A stretch of DNA of 64,000 bases from Bog-257 sp963834135 (lineage in GTDB: Bacteria > Acidobacteriota > Terriglobia > Terriglobales > Acidobacteriaceae), in contig CAWIAN010000010.1 of NCBI GenBank assembly GCA_963834135.1, positions 186,001-250,000 of the forward strand. The letters run 5' to 3'. The notes beneath the pieces are model-generated. The model was not told where the DNA came from, did no database searches, and saw only the letters and a program-made list of their open reading frames with translations. Positions 57,169 through 64,000 of the stretch are shown piece by piece. A program made the translations under genes and the position numbers. Numbering within the stretch: position 1 is the stretch's first letter; the number at the start of each line of letters is the position of its first letter.

Positions 57169-58557
57169 ATGCTTCGTACTTTCGCTGTGCTGCTTCTTGC
57201 AACCGTGCTGACCCTGACCGTGATCGCGCAGGAAACTTCGTCTTCATCAGCGGCAGAGCTGCTGCCGGCCGTGCCGGGAAAGACATTCACGGTATCCAAA
57301 GAATCGAGCTACTACAGTGAGCCGGCCATCGCGGCAAACGCGGCGAATCCGCAGCAAGCCTTCGCAGCTTACCAGCCGACCAGCGTCTCGTACTCGCAGG
57401 ACGGCGGCAGTACGTGGAAGAGCGCGACCGGAACGGCTTCCACCGACTACAAAGTTTCTGGCGATGTGGCGGCGGTGTATGACAAGCATGGAGCGGCGAT
57501 CCTGTGCTATATCGCCTTCGACAGACTTGGAAGCATGAACTACTGGGCACGCGGCGCCACCCGCAACGGGATCTTCATTCGGCGCTCTGCCGACGGCGGC
57601 GCCACCTGGGACAAGCAAGATCATGCGGTGATCGCGCAGCCCACCAAGCCGGGCATTCCGTTCGAAGACAAGCCGGGCATCACCGCTGATGATACCGACA
57701 GCAAGTACGCCGGCAATCTCTATGTCGGATGGACAGAGTTTCGCATCGACGAGAGTGTCATTCTATTTTCGCGCTCCAGCGATGGCGGCGTGACCTGGTC
57801 TGCGCCCCTCGAGATCAGCACGCATCATGGACTCCCGCGCGACGATAACGGGGCGGTGGAAGGTTTTTCGGCGGCCGTGGGAGCGGACGGAACGGTCTAC
57901 GCGGTTTGGGCAGACGGCGATTCGCTGGCTTTCGCGTCCTCGCACGATGGCGGCAAGACTTTCGGGAAGAGCCGCAGCGTTATTGATACGGCGCCGCTTT
58001 ACTTCGATGTGCAGGGTTTGGAGCGCGCCAACGGATTTCCGCAGATGGCGATCGATCCACATCGCGGCAAGCATGGACGACTGTATGTGACCTGGAGCGA
58101 TTATCGGAGCGGCGATATCAGCGTCTACAGCGCGACGTCGGATGACGAAGGGAAGTCGTGGAGCAAAGCTGCGCGAGTGAATTCGAATCCGATGCACGAT
58201 GGCACCGACCAGTTCTTCCAGTGGCTGGCGGTCGATCCGGTGACCGGCGCGGTGAACGTGATCTTTTACGATCGGCGAAGAGATACAGACAATCGAAATA
58301 CTACAGTGTCGCTGGCGCGGTCGACCGACGGCGGTGCGACATTCACGAATTACGCGTGGACTCGCGATCCGTTTGTGTCGACGACGCACGATTTTCTCGG
58401 CGACTACATTGGAGTAGCGGCGCTGAATAACAAGGTATACGGAGTGTGGACCGAGGTTGCGCCCCTGGAGGAGCCGAAGGACAAGAGTGCGCCGCCAAAT
58501 CGTTTTCGTCCGCACACGATTGTGAAGGTTGGCGTGGCGGATTTTGGAGGGAAGTAG
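57169..58557 (+). CDS. exported BNR/Asp-box sialidase-like protein
   Basis: A 462-residue secreted propeller protein. The ATG at 57169 follows TTGGAG and begins the signal peptide MLRTFAVLLLATVLTLTVIA. Six Asp-boxes (SxDxGxTW) are visible: SQDGGSTWK, SADGGATWD, SSDGGVTWS, SHDGGKTFG, SDDEGKSWS and STDGGATFT. This is the sialidase/BNR propeller layout. The catalytic Arg triad and Tyr of true sialidases cannot be confirmed, so it may be a binding or structural propeller. Sequence upstream of the start in the same frame is antisense to the GvpA-like gene and not used. Confidence 0.82.
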   Translation: MLRTFAVLLLATVLTLTVIAQETSSSSAAELLPAVPGKTFTVSKESSYYSEPAIAANAANPQQAFAAYQPTSVSYSQDGGSTWKSATGTASTDYKVSGDVAAVYDKHGAAILCYIAFDRLGSMNYWARGATRNGIFIRRSADGGATWDKQDHAVIAQPTKPGIPFEDKPGITADDTDSKYAGNLYVGWTEFRIDESVILFSRSSDGGVTWSAPLEISTHHGLPRDDNGAVEGFSAAVGADGTVYAVWADGDSLAFASSHDGGKTFGKSRSVIDTAPLYFDVQGLERANGFPQMAIDPHRGKHGRLYVTWSDYRSGDISVYSATSDDEGKSWSKAARVNSNPMHDGTDQFFQWLAVDPVTGAVNVIFYDRRRDTDNRNTTVSLARSTDGGATFTNYAWTRDPFVSTTHDFLGDYIGVAALNNKVYGVWTEVAPLEEPKDKSAPPNRFRPHTIVKVGVADFGGK

Positions 58558-58599
58558 CGGGGATCGGTTAGTGCCGGCCGCTGAGTGGCCTTAATCGAT

Positions 58600-58700
58600 T
58601 GTCATCCTGAGCGGAGGATCGCCGGGTTTGCGATCCGGAGTCGAAGGGCCGCTACCGCCTGGTTGGAATAGGGGTCCCTCGACTTCGCTCGGGATGACAC
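58600..58700. repeat. family A dispersed repeat (double unit)
   Basis: TGTCATCCTGAGCGGAGGAT, stem CGGGTTTGCGATCCGGAG, TCGAAGGGCC, then GGGGTCCCTCGACTTCGCTC and GGGATGACACC. Same layout as 39085-39180. Confidence 0.85.
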
Positions 58701-58773
58701 CATCACAATGCAGCAAATTAAGGGCACAGCGAAAGCCGTGCCCTTCTACTTCGCACGCTTGCCATTCTTTTGC

Positions 58774-59331
58774 TTACGCCTTCACGAACTCCAGCGACGC
58801 CGAGTTCATGCAATAGCGCAGTCCGGTCGGACGCGGGCCGTCGTCGAAGACGTGTCCCAGGTGGGCGTCGCACTCGGTGCAATGCACTTCGTCGCGCGAC
58901 ATCCCCAGGCTCATATCGTTCGACGTCCTGACGTTTTGCTTCGCGATCGGCTCCCAGAAGCTGGGCCACCCGGTGCCCGAATCAAACTTGGTCGCCGAAC
59001 TGAACAGCGCATTCTTGCAGCACACGCAGCGGAACATGCCTTTGGCGTGCAGGTCCCAGTACTGACCGGTGAAGGCGCGCTCGGTGCCGGCCTTGCGCGC
59101 TACCTCGAACTGCTCGGGGGACAGCTGCGCCCGCCACTCGGCGTCGGTCTTTACGACTTTGGGCACGCGCTTGGGTCCAATCTTTTCGCCATCATCCTTG
59201 AACTCGACGATCTCGACGTAGTCGGTCTTGGTCGGCGCGGCCTCGGCTTCAGAACTCTTGAATAAGCTCATGAACGCTACTCCTGACAAAGTTAAGAAAC
59301 TGGTTTTTAGAAAACTTCTGCGATTGCTCAT
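58774..59331 (-). CDS. msrB: peptide-methionine (R)-S-oxide reductase, Tat-exported
   Basis: A 185-residue MsrB. A clear twin-arginine leader (MSNRRSFLKTSFLTLSGVAF) places it outside the cytoplasm. The domain has GTERAFTGQYWD, zinc cysteines in CVCC and CTEC, SGTGWPSFWEPI and the catalytic Cys in RYCMNSASLEF. It reduces methionine-R-sulfoxide in proteins. msrA ends 7 bases upstream on the same strand, so the two form an operon repairing both stereoisomers. Confidence 0.95.
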   Translation of the reverse strand: MSNRRSFLKTSFLTLSGVAFMSLFKSSEAEAAPTKTDYVEIVEFKDDGEKIGPKRVPKVVKTDAEWRAQLSPEQFEVARKAGTERAFTGQYWDLHAKGMFRCVCCKNALFSSATKFDSGTGWPSFWEPIAKQNVRTSNDMSLGMSRDEVHCTECDAHLGHVFDDGPRPTGLRYCMNSASLEFVKA

Positions 59332-59338
59332 AGTGTAC

Positions 59339-60070
59339 TCACTTGCTCGCGGCCATTGCCGGCGATTGAGAAGCGGACTCGGTAATCTGCGCGCGATAAA
59401 GCTGCGGGAACATCGTCTGCAGGTTCTCGATCTTGGGCAGATCGAAGCGCGCGATGTACGGATTGTCCGGGTGCAGCGTGGCGTAGTTCTGGTGATACTT
59501 TTCGGCCGGATAGAACGCCTTGAACGGCACTACCTCGGTCACGATCTTGTGCTTGTAGACCTTGGCCTCGCCCAACTGCGCGATGTAGGCGTCGGCGATC
59601 TTCTTCTGCTCGTCGTTGCCGTAGAAGATGACAGAGCGATACTGCGTGCCCTCGTCCGGGCCCTGATAGTTCAGCTCCGTAGGATCGGTAGCGACGGAAA
59701 AGAATACCTGGAGCAACTGGCCGTAGGTCAGCTTCGACGGATCGTAGGTAACTGAGACCGATTCAGCGTGGCCGGTCTGGCCGGTGCTGACGGTTTCGTA
59801 CTCGGCCGTGCTCTTCGAGCCGCCGGAGTAACCTGACGTCGCGTTGATGACGCCCTTGACGTGCTGGAAGACGCCCTGCACGCCCCAGAAGCATCCGCCG
59901 GCAAAGACCGCGGTCTGGCTGCCGGGCTTGCTCGCCATCTGTTCGTCGACCGCCGGCTTCGGCAGGTTGGTAACCTTCTCGCTGGCAGCCACCGAGCTGC
60001 GACAGGCGACGCCGATCACCGTGGCCATCAGCAGGGCCGCCAGTCCAACATGTAACGATAACTTCCGCAT
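59339..60070 (-). CDS. msrA: peptide-methionine (S)-S-oxide reductase, exported
   Basis: A 243-residue MsrA. The ATG at 60070 follows GAGGAAAG. The N-terminus is a signal with a lipobox-like end (ATVIGVACRSS), so it may be a lipoprotein. The catalytic Cys is in AVFAGGCFWGVQGVFQ. Further motifs are GYSGGSKSTAEYETVSTGQT, GHAESVSVTYDP and DEGTQYRSVIF. It reduces methionine-S-sulfoxide. First gene of the exported msrA-msrB pair. Confidence 0.95.
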   Translation of the reverse strand: MRKLSLHVGLAALLMATVIGVACRSSVAASEKVTNLPKPAVDEQMASKPGSQTAVFAGGCFWGVQGVFQHVKGVINATSGYSGGSKSTAEYETVSTGQTGHAESVSVTYDPSKLTYGQLLQVFFSVATDPTELNYQGPDEGTQYRSVIFYGNDEQKKIADAYIAQLGEAKVYKHKIVTEVVPFKAFYPAEKYHQNYATLHPDNPYIARFDLPKIENLQTMFPQLYRAQITESASQSPAMAASK

Positions 60071-60199
60071 CACTTTCCTCTTTCTGCTTTATCCCGACTG
60101 CACCCGATTAGAGTCCCTAACTTCCGGAAGGTTACAGGCATCCAGAGCGGCTCCCGGGCCGTATAGTATTGAGGATTCTATAAGGAGTACGGCGCAGTT

Positions 60200-60628
60200 A
60201 TGTCATCGGATTCAGACGACGGGAGGCCGCGATCGAAGCCCGGGAGGCTGCTTTTAACCTGGGGAGCGCTGGCGCTGGCCGCGGCAGAAAGCCTTTGTGT
60301 TGCGGCAGTTGGATTGAGTGGCGTTCGCGTGGCGCTGGGACTGAGCTCGTTGTTGGCGGCGGGGGCTGGCGGTCCGGCGCACGGCTGGCATCGCGAGGCG
60401 ATACGGGTGCCGCTTCTCATCCTTGGGGCGGTGGGCGCGCTGCTCAGCTTGCTGCTGTTGTGGAATGAAGAGAAGCTGCGGCGCAATCCGTCGGCCGCGT
60501 GGCGTATGCAGCCGCTGACTCCGAAACAGCGGCGGGTGCGCTGGTTTCAACTGAGCGCCGCGATCTTGACCCTGTTATTGGTGGTTGCCGAGGTCGTGAC
60601 CCATCCCTGGTTCCATAAGGAATTCTGA
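60200..60628 (+). CDS. small membrane protein of unknown function
   Basis: A 142-residue protein, ATG at 60200 after AAGGAG some 12 bases away. The N-terminus is polar and charged (MSSDSDDGRPRSKPG). Three to four membrane segments follow: LLLTWGALALAAAESLCVAA, ALGLSSLLAAGAGG, VPLLILGAVGALLSLLLLW and LSAAILTLLLVVAEVV. A basic loop (NEEKLRRNPSAAWRMQPLTP) separates the last two. I recognise no family. It is divergent from msrA and convergent with the cytochrome gene. Confidence 0.6.
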   Translation: MSSDSDDGRPRSKPGRLLLTWGALALAAAESLCVAAVGLSGVRVALGLSSLLAAGAGGPAHGWHREAIRVPLLILGAVGALLSLLLLWNEEKLRRNPSAAWRMQPLTPKQRRVRWFQLSAAILTLLLVVAEVVTHPWFHKEF

Positions 60629-60676
60629 GAGGTCGGTCGGCTGGGGCACCAGGCCCCTTCAAAGCCTATCGATTAT

Positions 60677-61153
60677 CTAAGGGTTCAAACTCAACGAGCG
60701 CAGGTAGGCAACGACGGCTTCGGCGTCCGCTTTCGTCATGTGAAACTTGGGCATGGGATCGCGGAGAGGCTTGCCGGTGGTCCAGACTGCCGTCGTCAAA
60801 AGCGTGACCATGCCGGCATTGGTAGCCGGAGGATTTCCTGCGAGACGCGGCGCCAGGATTGGCCAGTCGTTCGTCGGCTGGGCCGGCAGATAGGGAACCG
60901 GCGCTCCGGCGAGCCAGCGGCTGCGGTCCAGCGAGCCATCGGCCTTGCGAGGCGTGTGGCAGGTCCCGCACATAGCGACATCTTCAACGATGTACTTGCC
61001 GCGTGCGATGTCGCCGCCGCCGCTGGCCGTGGCCTTGTTGTCTTGGGCCACGCTGGGGCGGGAGCTTAAGGGCAGCAGGGCCGCGCACACCGCCAGGGAA
61101 AAACAAGTTGCCAAGTAAGAAAGATTTCTGCCACGCAAACGTAGAGAGGACAT
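60677..61153 (-). CDS. class I cytochrome c, periplasmic
   Basis: A 158-residue monohaem cytochrome. The signal peptide (LATCFSLAVCAALLPLSSRP) ends near SVAQD. The haem site is CGTCHTP and the axial Met is probably in PMPKFHMTKADAEAVVAYLR. GGGDIARGKYIVEDVAMCGT is typical of small electron-transfer or dehydrogenase-linked c-type cytochromes. It lies 290 bases downstream of the MtrB-like gene on the same strand, separated by a family B repeat. It could be the periplasmic shuttle of that conduit; this is inferred from position. Confidence 0.9.
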   Translation of the reverse strand: MSSLRLRGRNLSYLATCFSLAVCAALLPLSSRPSVAQDNKATASGGGDIARGKYIVEDVAMCGTCHTPRKADGSLDRSRWLAGAPVPYLPAQPTNDWPILAPRLAGNPPATNAGMVTLLTTAVWTTGKPLRDPMPKFHMTKADAEAVVAYLRSLSLNP

Positions 61154-61294
61154 AGTCTCCGAGTTCTCCTCATGAACGCGTCAGACCGCAGCGCTCGACC
61201 ATTCAGACTATCACTACGATGCTGCCTCGCGGGAGTGTTTCCATCTCCGTGTCGCCGGTTGAACACTTTGCTGAAAAAACTTGAATCGGTTGAC

Positions 61295-61404
61295 TCGTCG
61301 GACTGAAATCCGCCTCGCCGAAGGCAGGAATAAATCGGTGATCGGCACGGCTGAGGCCGTGCCCAGACACAAAGCCCACGTTGCGAGAGTTTTTCAGCAA
61401 GCTG
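61295..61404 (+). repeat. family B dispersed repeat
   Basis: TCGTCGGACTGAAATCCGCC, then a perfect GGCACGGCTGAGGCCGTGCC, CAGACACAAAGCCCACGTTG and CGAGAGTTTTTCAGCAAGCT. It lies between the cytochrome c and MtrB-like genes. Confidence 0.8.
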
Positions 61405-61442
61405 TTCGGCCGACGGCAGAAGAGCCTTCACTAATCAATCGA

Positions 61443-63815
61443 TCAGAACGCGTATTGCAGGCCGAGCGTGGTGTTGTTGGCGTGGAAGTAGCGGGGAGCC
61501 GTGGGCCCGACAAACGAATCTTCGGCGTACTGGTAGTAATTCCATCCGGCCTTGAAAGTCACGTTCCTGTGCACTGAGAAGGCCAGGGCAGCCAGCGGCG
61601 ACTGGAAGGTCGATGCCAGCGGGCCCAGAGGCTGAAGCGGATTAAACTCCGTCGTACTGCCCTGGTTGTCGACAATGCTGTATCCCAGCTTGATATTCAG
61701 GCGCTGTACGGGCGTCAGGTCCAGCGCGAAATATCCGTACTGGGTGTGCGTCTCGTAGAAACCGTAAGTCTCCAGCAGCGTGGGGTCGCCCGTGCAGGTA
61801 TAGGATCCCACGGGAGCCGGCGTGGCCGCGAAGCAGACGTTGGTGTTCTGCTGGATGGCGGCGAAATTGTAGGCGATATCGAGTCCCCAGTGCTGGTTCG
61901 GCATGATGGTCGTGTCGAAGGTCACCGAGTAGTTGTGCTGGTTAAAGGCGATATCGCTGTCGCTGTTCTTGCTGTGCTGGAGTTGGAGATTGCCGTTGAA
62001 GGTCAGCCATGACTTGGGCGCGTAAGCCACGTTGCCCCGAATGTTAAAGGAACTGGTCGGATTGATGCGATAGACCCAGTTATCGGCGCCTCCAAATTGC
62101 AAATCGAGATTCGCATGCAGTGCCGTGCCCTTGCGATACCACGCCCCCAGCACTCCGGAAAAGGTGCTGATGCCGGTGGTCGGCCCTCCCCAAGGCGTGA
62201 TGACCCCGGTGAAGGTGCAGCTGCCGTTAGGATTCAGCGGGAGGCCGGCGCAGTCGCCGCGATTGGGCATGTTGGGATAAAAGATGTCGCCCAGCGCAAC
62301 CTGGTAGTTCTGGCCCGGCTGGACGTTCAAGCCTTGCCAATTGAATCCCCCGCGTACTCCTAGCGAAGGCGTGATGTCGTACTGCACCTGGAAATCGTTC
62401 TCCTTCGTGTTCTGGCCGAGCATGCTGACGTTGAACTCGTTGATCAGATCGGCTGGAGAGCTGGAAGTGTGAGAGAGGATCGAACCTGGGAAGAACGCGA
62501 TGGAATTCAGCAGGGAAGCCGAGCCCTGGGAAAGCGCGTTGAAGTAGTTCGCCTCCAAGTCGAGGTATGTGCCGGAGACGCTGAAGTTGCGGAAGCGGAA
62601 GGTGTCCACCAGGCGCAGCTTGTCGCTGATGTGAATGACGGCGGAGACATCGGCCGACGACGAGTTCCACTTCGCATTGGCGGTGCTGCCCGCGGTGCTG
62701 GAGCCGAGGGTGCCGCTGCGGCTCACCAGGCCCCCGAATGTTTCATCGAACGGCGTTGTCATGCTTGCATGGCTGTATTGGTATTGGCCGTTGAAGTCCA
62801 GCCACTTCAGCGATGACGACGTGAAGTTCAACAGCTCTGTGGGAATGATGGTGTGAAGCTGCTGAAAGAGGTTGTAGTTCGAGAAGGCGTTGCAGGTTGG
62901 ATTGACGATGCCGTTTGTCAGCGGCGTACTGCACGGGCTGCCGTTGTTGAACCAGGGCAGGCCGAGACTGACGGACGAGCCGTTGGATAGCGGGAAAGAG
63001 TTAAACGGGTTCAGGAAGTAAGACGTGTCACCCGCGTAGTACTGGAACATCTGGGTATAGCTGAGCGTGGTCTTCTTCGTGATCCGAATATCGACACCGA
63101 AGCGATAGCCATTCAGCGTGTTGTTCGTGTTCTCGTTGAGTAACGCCTCCGTGCCTTCATGCACGCTGCTGAATGCCGGGCCGATGAAGCGGTTGCGGTT
63201 GTAATCGATGCGGAACGAAATGCGCTGCATGGGTAGCAGCACCAGGTCGAAGTTATAAAGATTCTGGCGGTTGTAGTAGCCGTGTGGCGAATTGAGGATG
63301 GGCACCGGCGGCGTTCCGGTCGGCGGATTCAGCGGGTTGGCGAACAGGTCGTAATCAAAATAATTCTGCATGTGCTGATACGTGCCGCTGAAGGTGTACC
63401 AGTTATATTTCGCAATGCGCAGGCGCGCTGCCTGTTCGGGATCGCCACCCCATCCAAAGCTGTTGAGCGTTAGCGTGTCGAAGAAATCCTCGTGCGTGAG
63501 CGAACGCATGGTCAGCGACTGCTCGAGGATGCGCGCGCCAGTCTGATAATTTTCCAAAGTGTCGTACATTGCCTGGCTGCCGGTTACGTCGGAGATGCGG
63601 CCGCCGACCTCAACCGACTGCGTTACCTGGAAGTCGCCAATCTGCTTCCCCTCGGTCGAGCCGGAATCGGAACTGGTCGATACCGTCGTCGGGGGCGGCG
63701 TCGTTGCTTGCCCGGAACTCTGCGCGAGGGTATGACCAAGCAGGCAGAAGCAGGCTGTCAGCAGCGCCAATCCGAACTCGCAAGCGGCTAATCTCCGGCG
63801 ACGGTCCATGGTCAT
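61443..63815 (-). CDS. MtrB/PioB-family outer-membrane beta-barrel
   Basis: A 790-residue outer-membrane protein. Signal peptide ends near LGHTLAQ; a Thr/Ser-rich stretch follows. The start of the barrel (FQVTQSVEVGGRISDVTGSQ, MYDTLENYQTGARILEQSLT) matches the MtrB/PioB family. Many Tyr/Phe-rich amphipathic strands run to the terminal LGLQYAF. The CxxC of Shewanella MtrB is not seen after the signal. These barrels sheath a multihaem cytochrome (MtrA/PioA) to carry electrons through the outer membrane. Such a cytochrome gene ends 3 bases before this start, so the pair is translationally linked. Confidence 0.85.
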   Translation of the reverse strand: MTMDRRRRLAACEFGLALLTACFCLLGHTLAQSSGQATTPPPTTVSTSSDSGSTEGKQIGDFQVTQSVEVGGRISDVTGSQAMYDTLENYQTGARILEQSLTMRSLTHEDFFDTLTLNSFGWGGDPEQAARLRIAKYNWYTFSGTYQHMQNYFDYDLFANPLNPPTGTPPVPILNSPHGYYNRQNLYNFDLVLLPMQRISFRIDYNRNRFIGPAFSSVHEGTEALLNENTNNTLNGYRFGVDIRITKKTTLSYTQMFQYYAGDTSYFLNPFNSFPLSNGSSVSLGLPWFNNGSPCSTPLTNGIVNPTCNAFSNYNLFQQLHTIIPTELLNFTSSSLKWLDFNGQYQYSHASMTTPFDETFGGLVSRSGTLGSSTAGSTANAKWNSSSADVSAVIHISDKLRLVDTFRFRNFSVSGTYLDLEANYFNALSQGSASLLNSIAFFPGSILSHTSSSPADLINEFNVSMLGQNTKENDFQVQYDITPSLGVRGGFNWQGLNVQPGQNYQVALGDIFYPNMPNRGDCAGLPLNPNGSCTFTGVITPWGGPTTGISTFSGVLGAWYRKGTALHANLDLQFGGADNWVYRINPTSSFNIRGNVAYAPKSWLTFNGNLQLQHSKNSDSDIAFNQHNYSVTFDTTIMPNQHWGLDIAYNFAAIQQNTNVCFAATPAPVGSYTCTGDPTLLETYGFYETHTQYGYFALDLTPVQRLNIKLGYSIVDNQGSTTEFNPLQPLGPLASTFQSPLAALAFSVHRNVTFKAGWNYYQYAEDSFVGPTAPRYFHANNTTLGLQYAF

Positions 63816-63818
63816 GCC

Positions 63819-64000
63819 TCAGCGGAAGAACACGGGATCGAAATTAGAGCCGTGGATCTGCGTATGACATAAGGTGCAGGCCTGGTACTTTGTGGCCTGG
63901 TTGTGGAACGAGGGCGCTCCCGGCGCCGCGCCGTTGGTGTTCACCGTATGACAGCGCAGGCAGAGAAAATTCACGTTGTTGACTTGCAGCAGCCGGGGAT
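63819..64000 (-). CDS. C-terminus of a multihaem cytochrome c (MtrA/DmsE-like)
   Basis: The last 59 codons of a minus-strand gene that enters from beyond the window. Two haem sites are visible, CLRCHT and CTLCHT, about 30 residues apart, and the protein ends QIHGSNFDPVFFR. The spacing and the CxxCHxxIHGSNFDP ending are typical of decahaem MtrA/PioA/DmsE cytochromes, although only two haems can be counted here. The stop at 63821-63819 lies 3 bases before the MtrB/PioB-like start. Function: electron wire inside the MtrB barrel (inferred). Confidence 0.85.
   Translation of the reverse strand, partial: PRLLQVNNVNFLCLRCHTVNTNGAAPGAPSFHNQATKYQACTLCHTQIHGSNFDPVFFR

Overview
The window reads as chromosomal DNA of an Acidobacteriota member (Terriglobia, Koribacter-like). 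Several protein types common in that phylum occur together: a VWFA-related secreted protein, two GloVer-repeat propeller proteins, an S55-type protease-like protein, a BamA/TamB pair with many POTRA domains, and numerous hairpin-rich intergenic repeats. This is an inference from gene content; no rRNA or tRNA gene was found. Core genes (groES-groEL, dnaE, accA, purQ, ftsB-like, cutA, ctaA-ctaB) alternate with secreted and outer-membrane genes.

Layout. 1-2.7 kb (minus): an outer-membrane MetA-like protein, a DUF1254/DUF1214 lipoprotein and a cut secreted protein. 3-6.3 kb: a class A beta-lactamase, a frameshifted metallo-beta-lactamase-fold gene with most metal ligands missing, and a VanX-type D-Ala-D-Ala dipeptidase. 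6.4-8.9 kb: groES-groEL with a perfect CIRCE operator and a readable sigma70-type promoter. 9-21.5 kb: M48 protease, OsmC, aminotransferase, purQ, a short AI-2E-like permease, a CPBP protease, dnaE and accA. 21.8-33 kb: exported beta-propeller, GloVer, S55 and VWA proteins with three gene remnants (esterase, propeller, transposase). 33.6-41.2 kb: small exported proteins, an FtsB-like protein, cutA, then a haem A/cytochrome oxidase assembly cluster (ctaA, ctaB, zinc-ribbon protein, ABC ATPase, ABC permease, DUF420, hydrolase). 41.3-47 kb: SDR, a membrane protein, a Tat-exported class V aminotransferase-like protein and an M28 peptidase. 47.5-54.5 kb: a two-gene outer-membrane assembly operon (BamA/TamA-like and TamB). 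54.7-60.6 kb: a triple-PAS histidine kinase, a lone gas-vesicle GvpA/J-like gene, a BNR sialidase-like protein and an exported msrA-msrB pair. 60.7-64 kb: a class I cytochrome c, then an MtrB/PioB-like outer-membrane barrel directly downstream of a multihaem cytochrome whose C-terminus enters at the window edge.

The most notable system is this last one: a porin-cytochrome conduit (MtrA/MtrB type) for moving electrons across the outer membrane, with a small cytochrome c nearby. Other points are the orphan GvpA-like gene, a ctaA gene that seems to start at CTG, two single-base frameshifts in otherwise intact genes, and at least four dispersed families of palindromic intergenic repeats.
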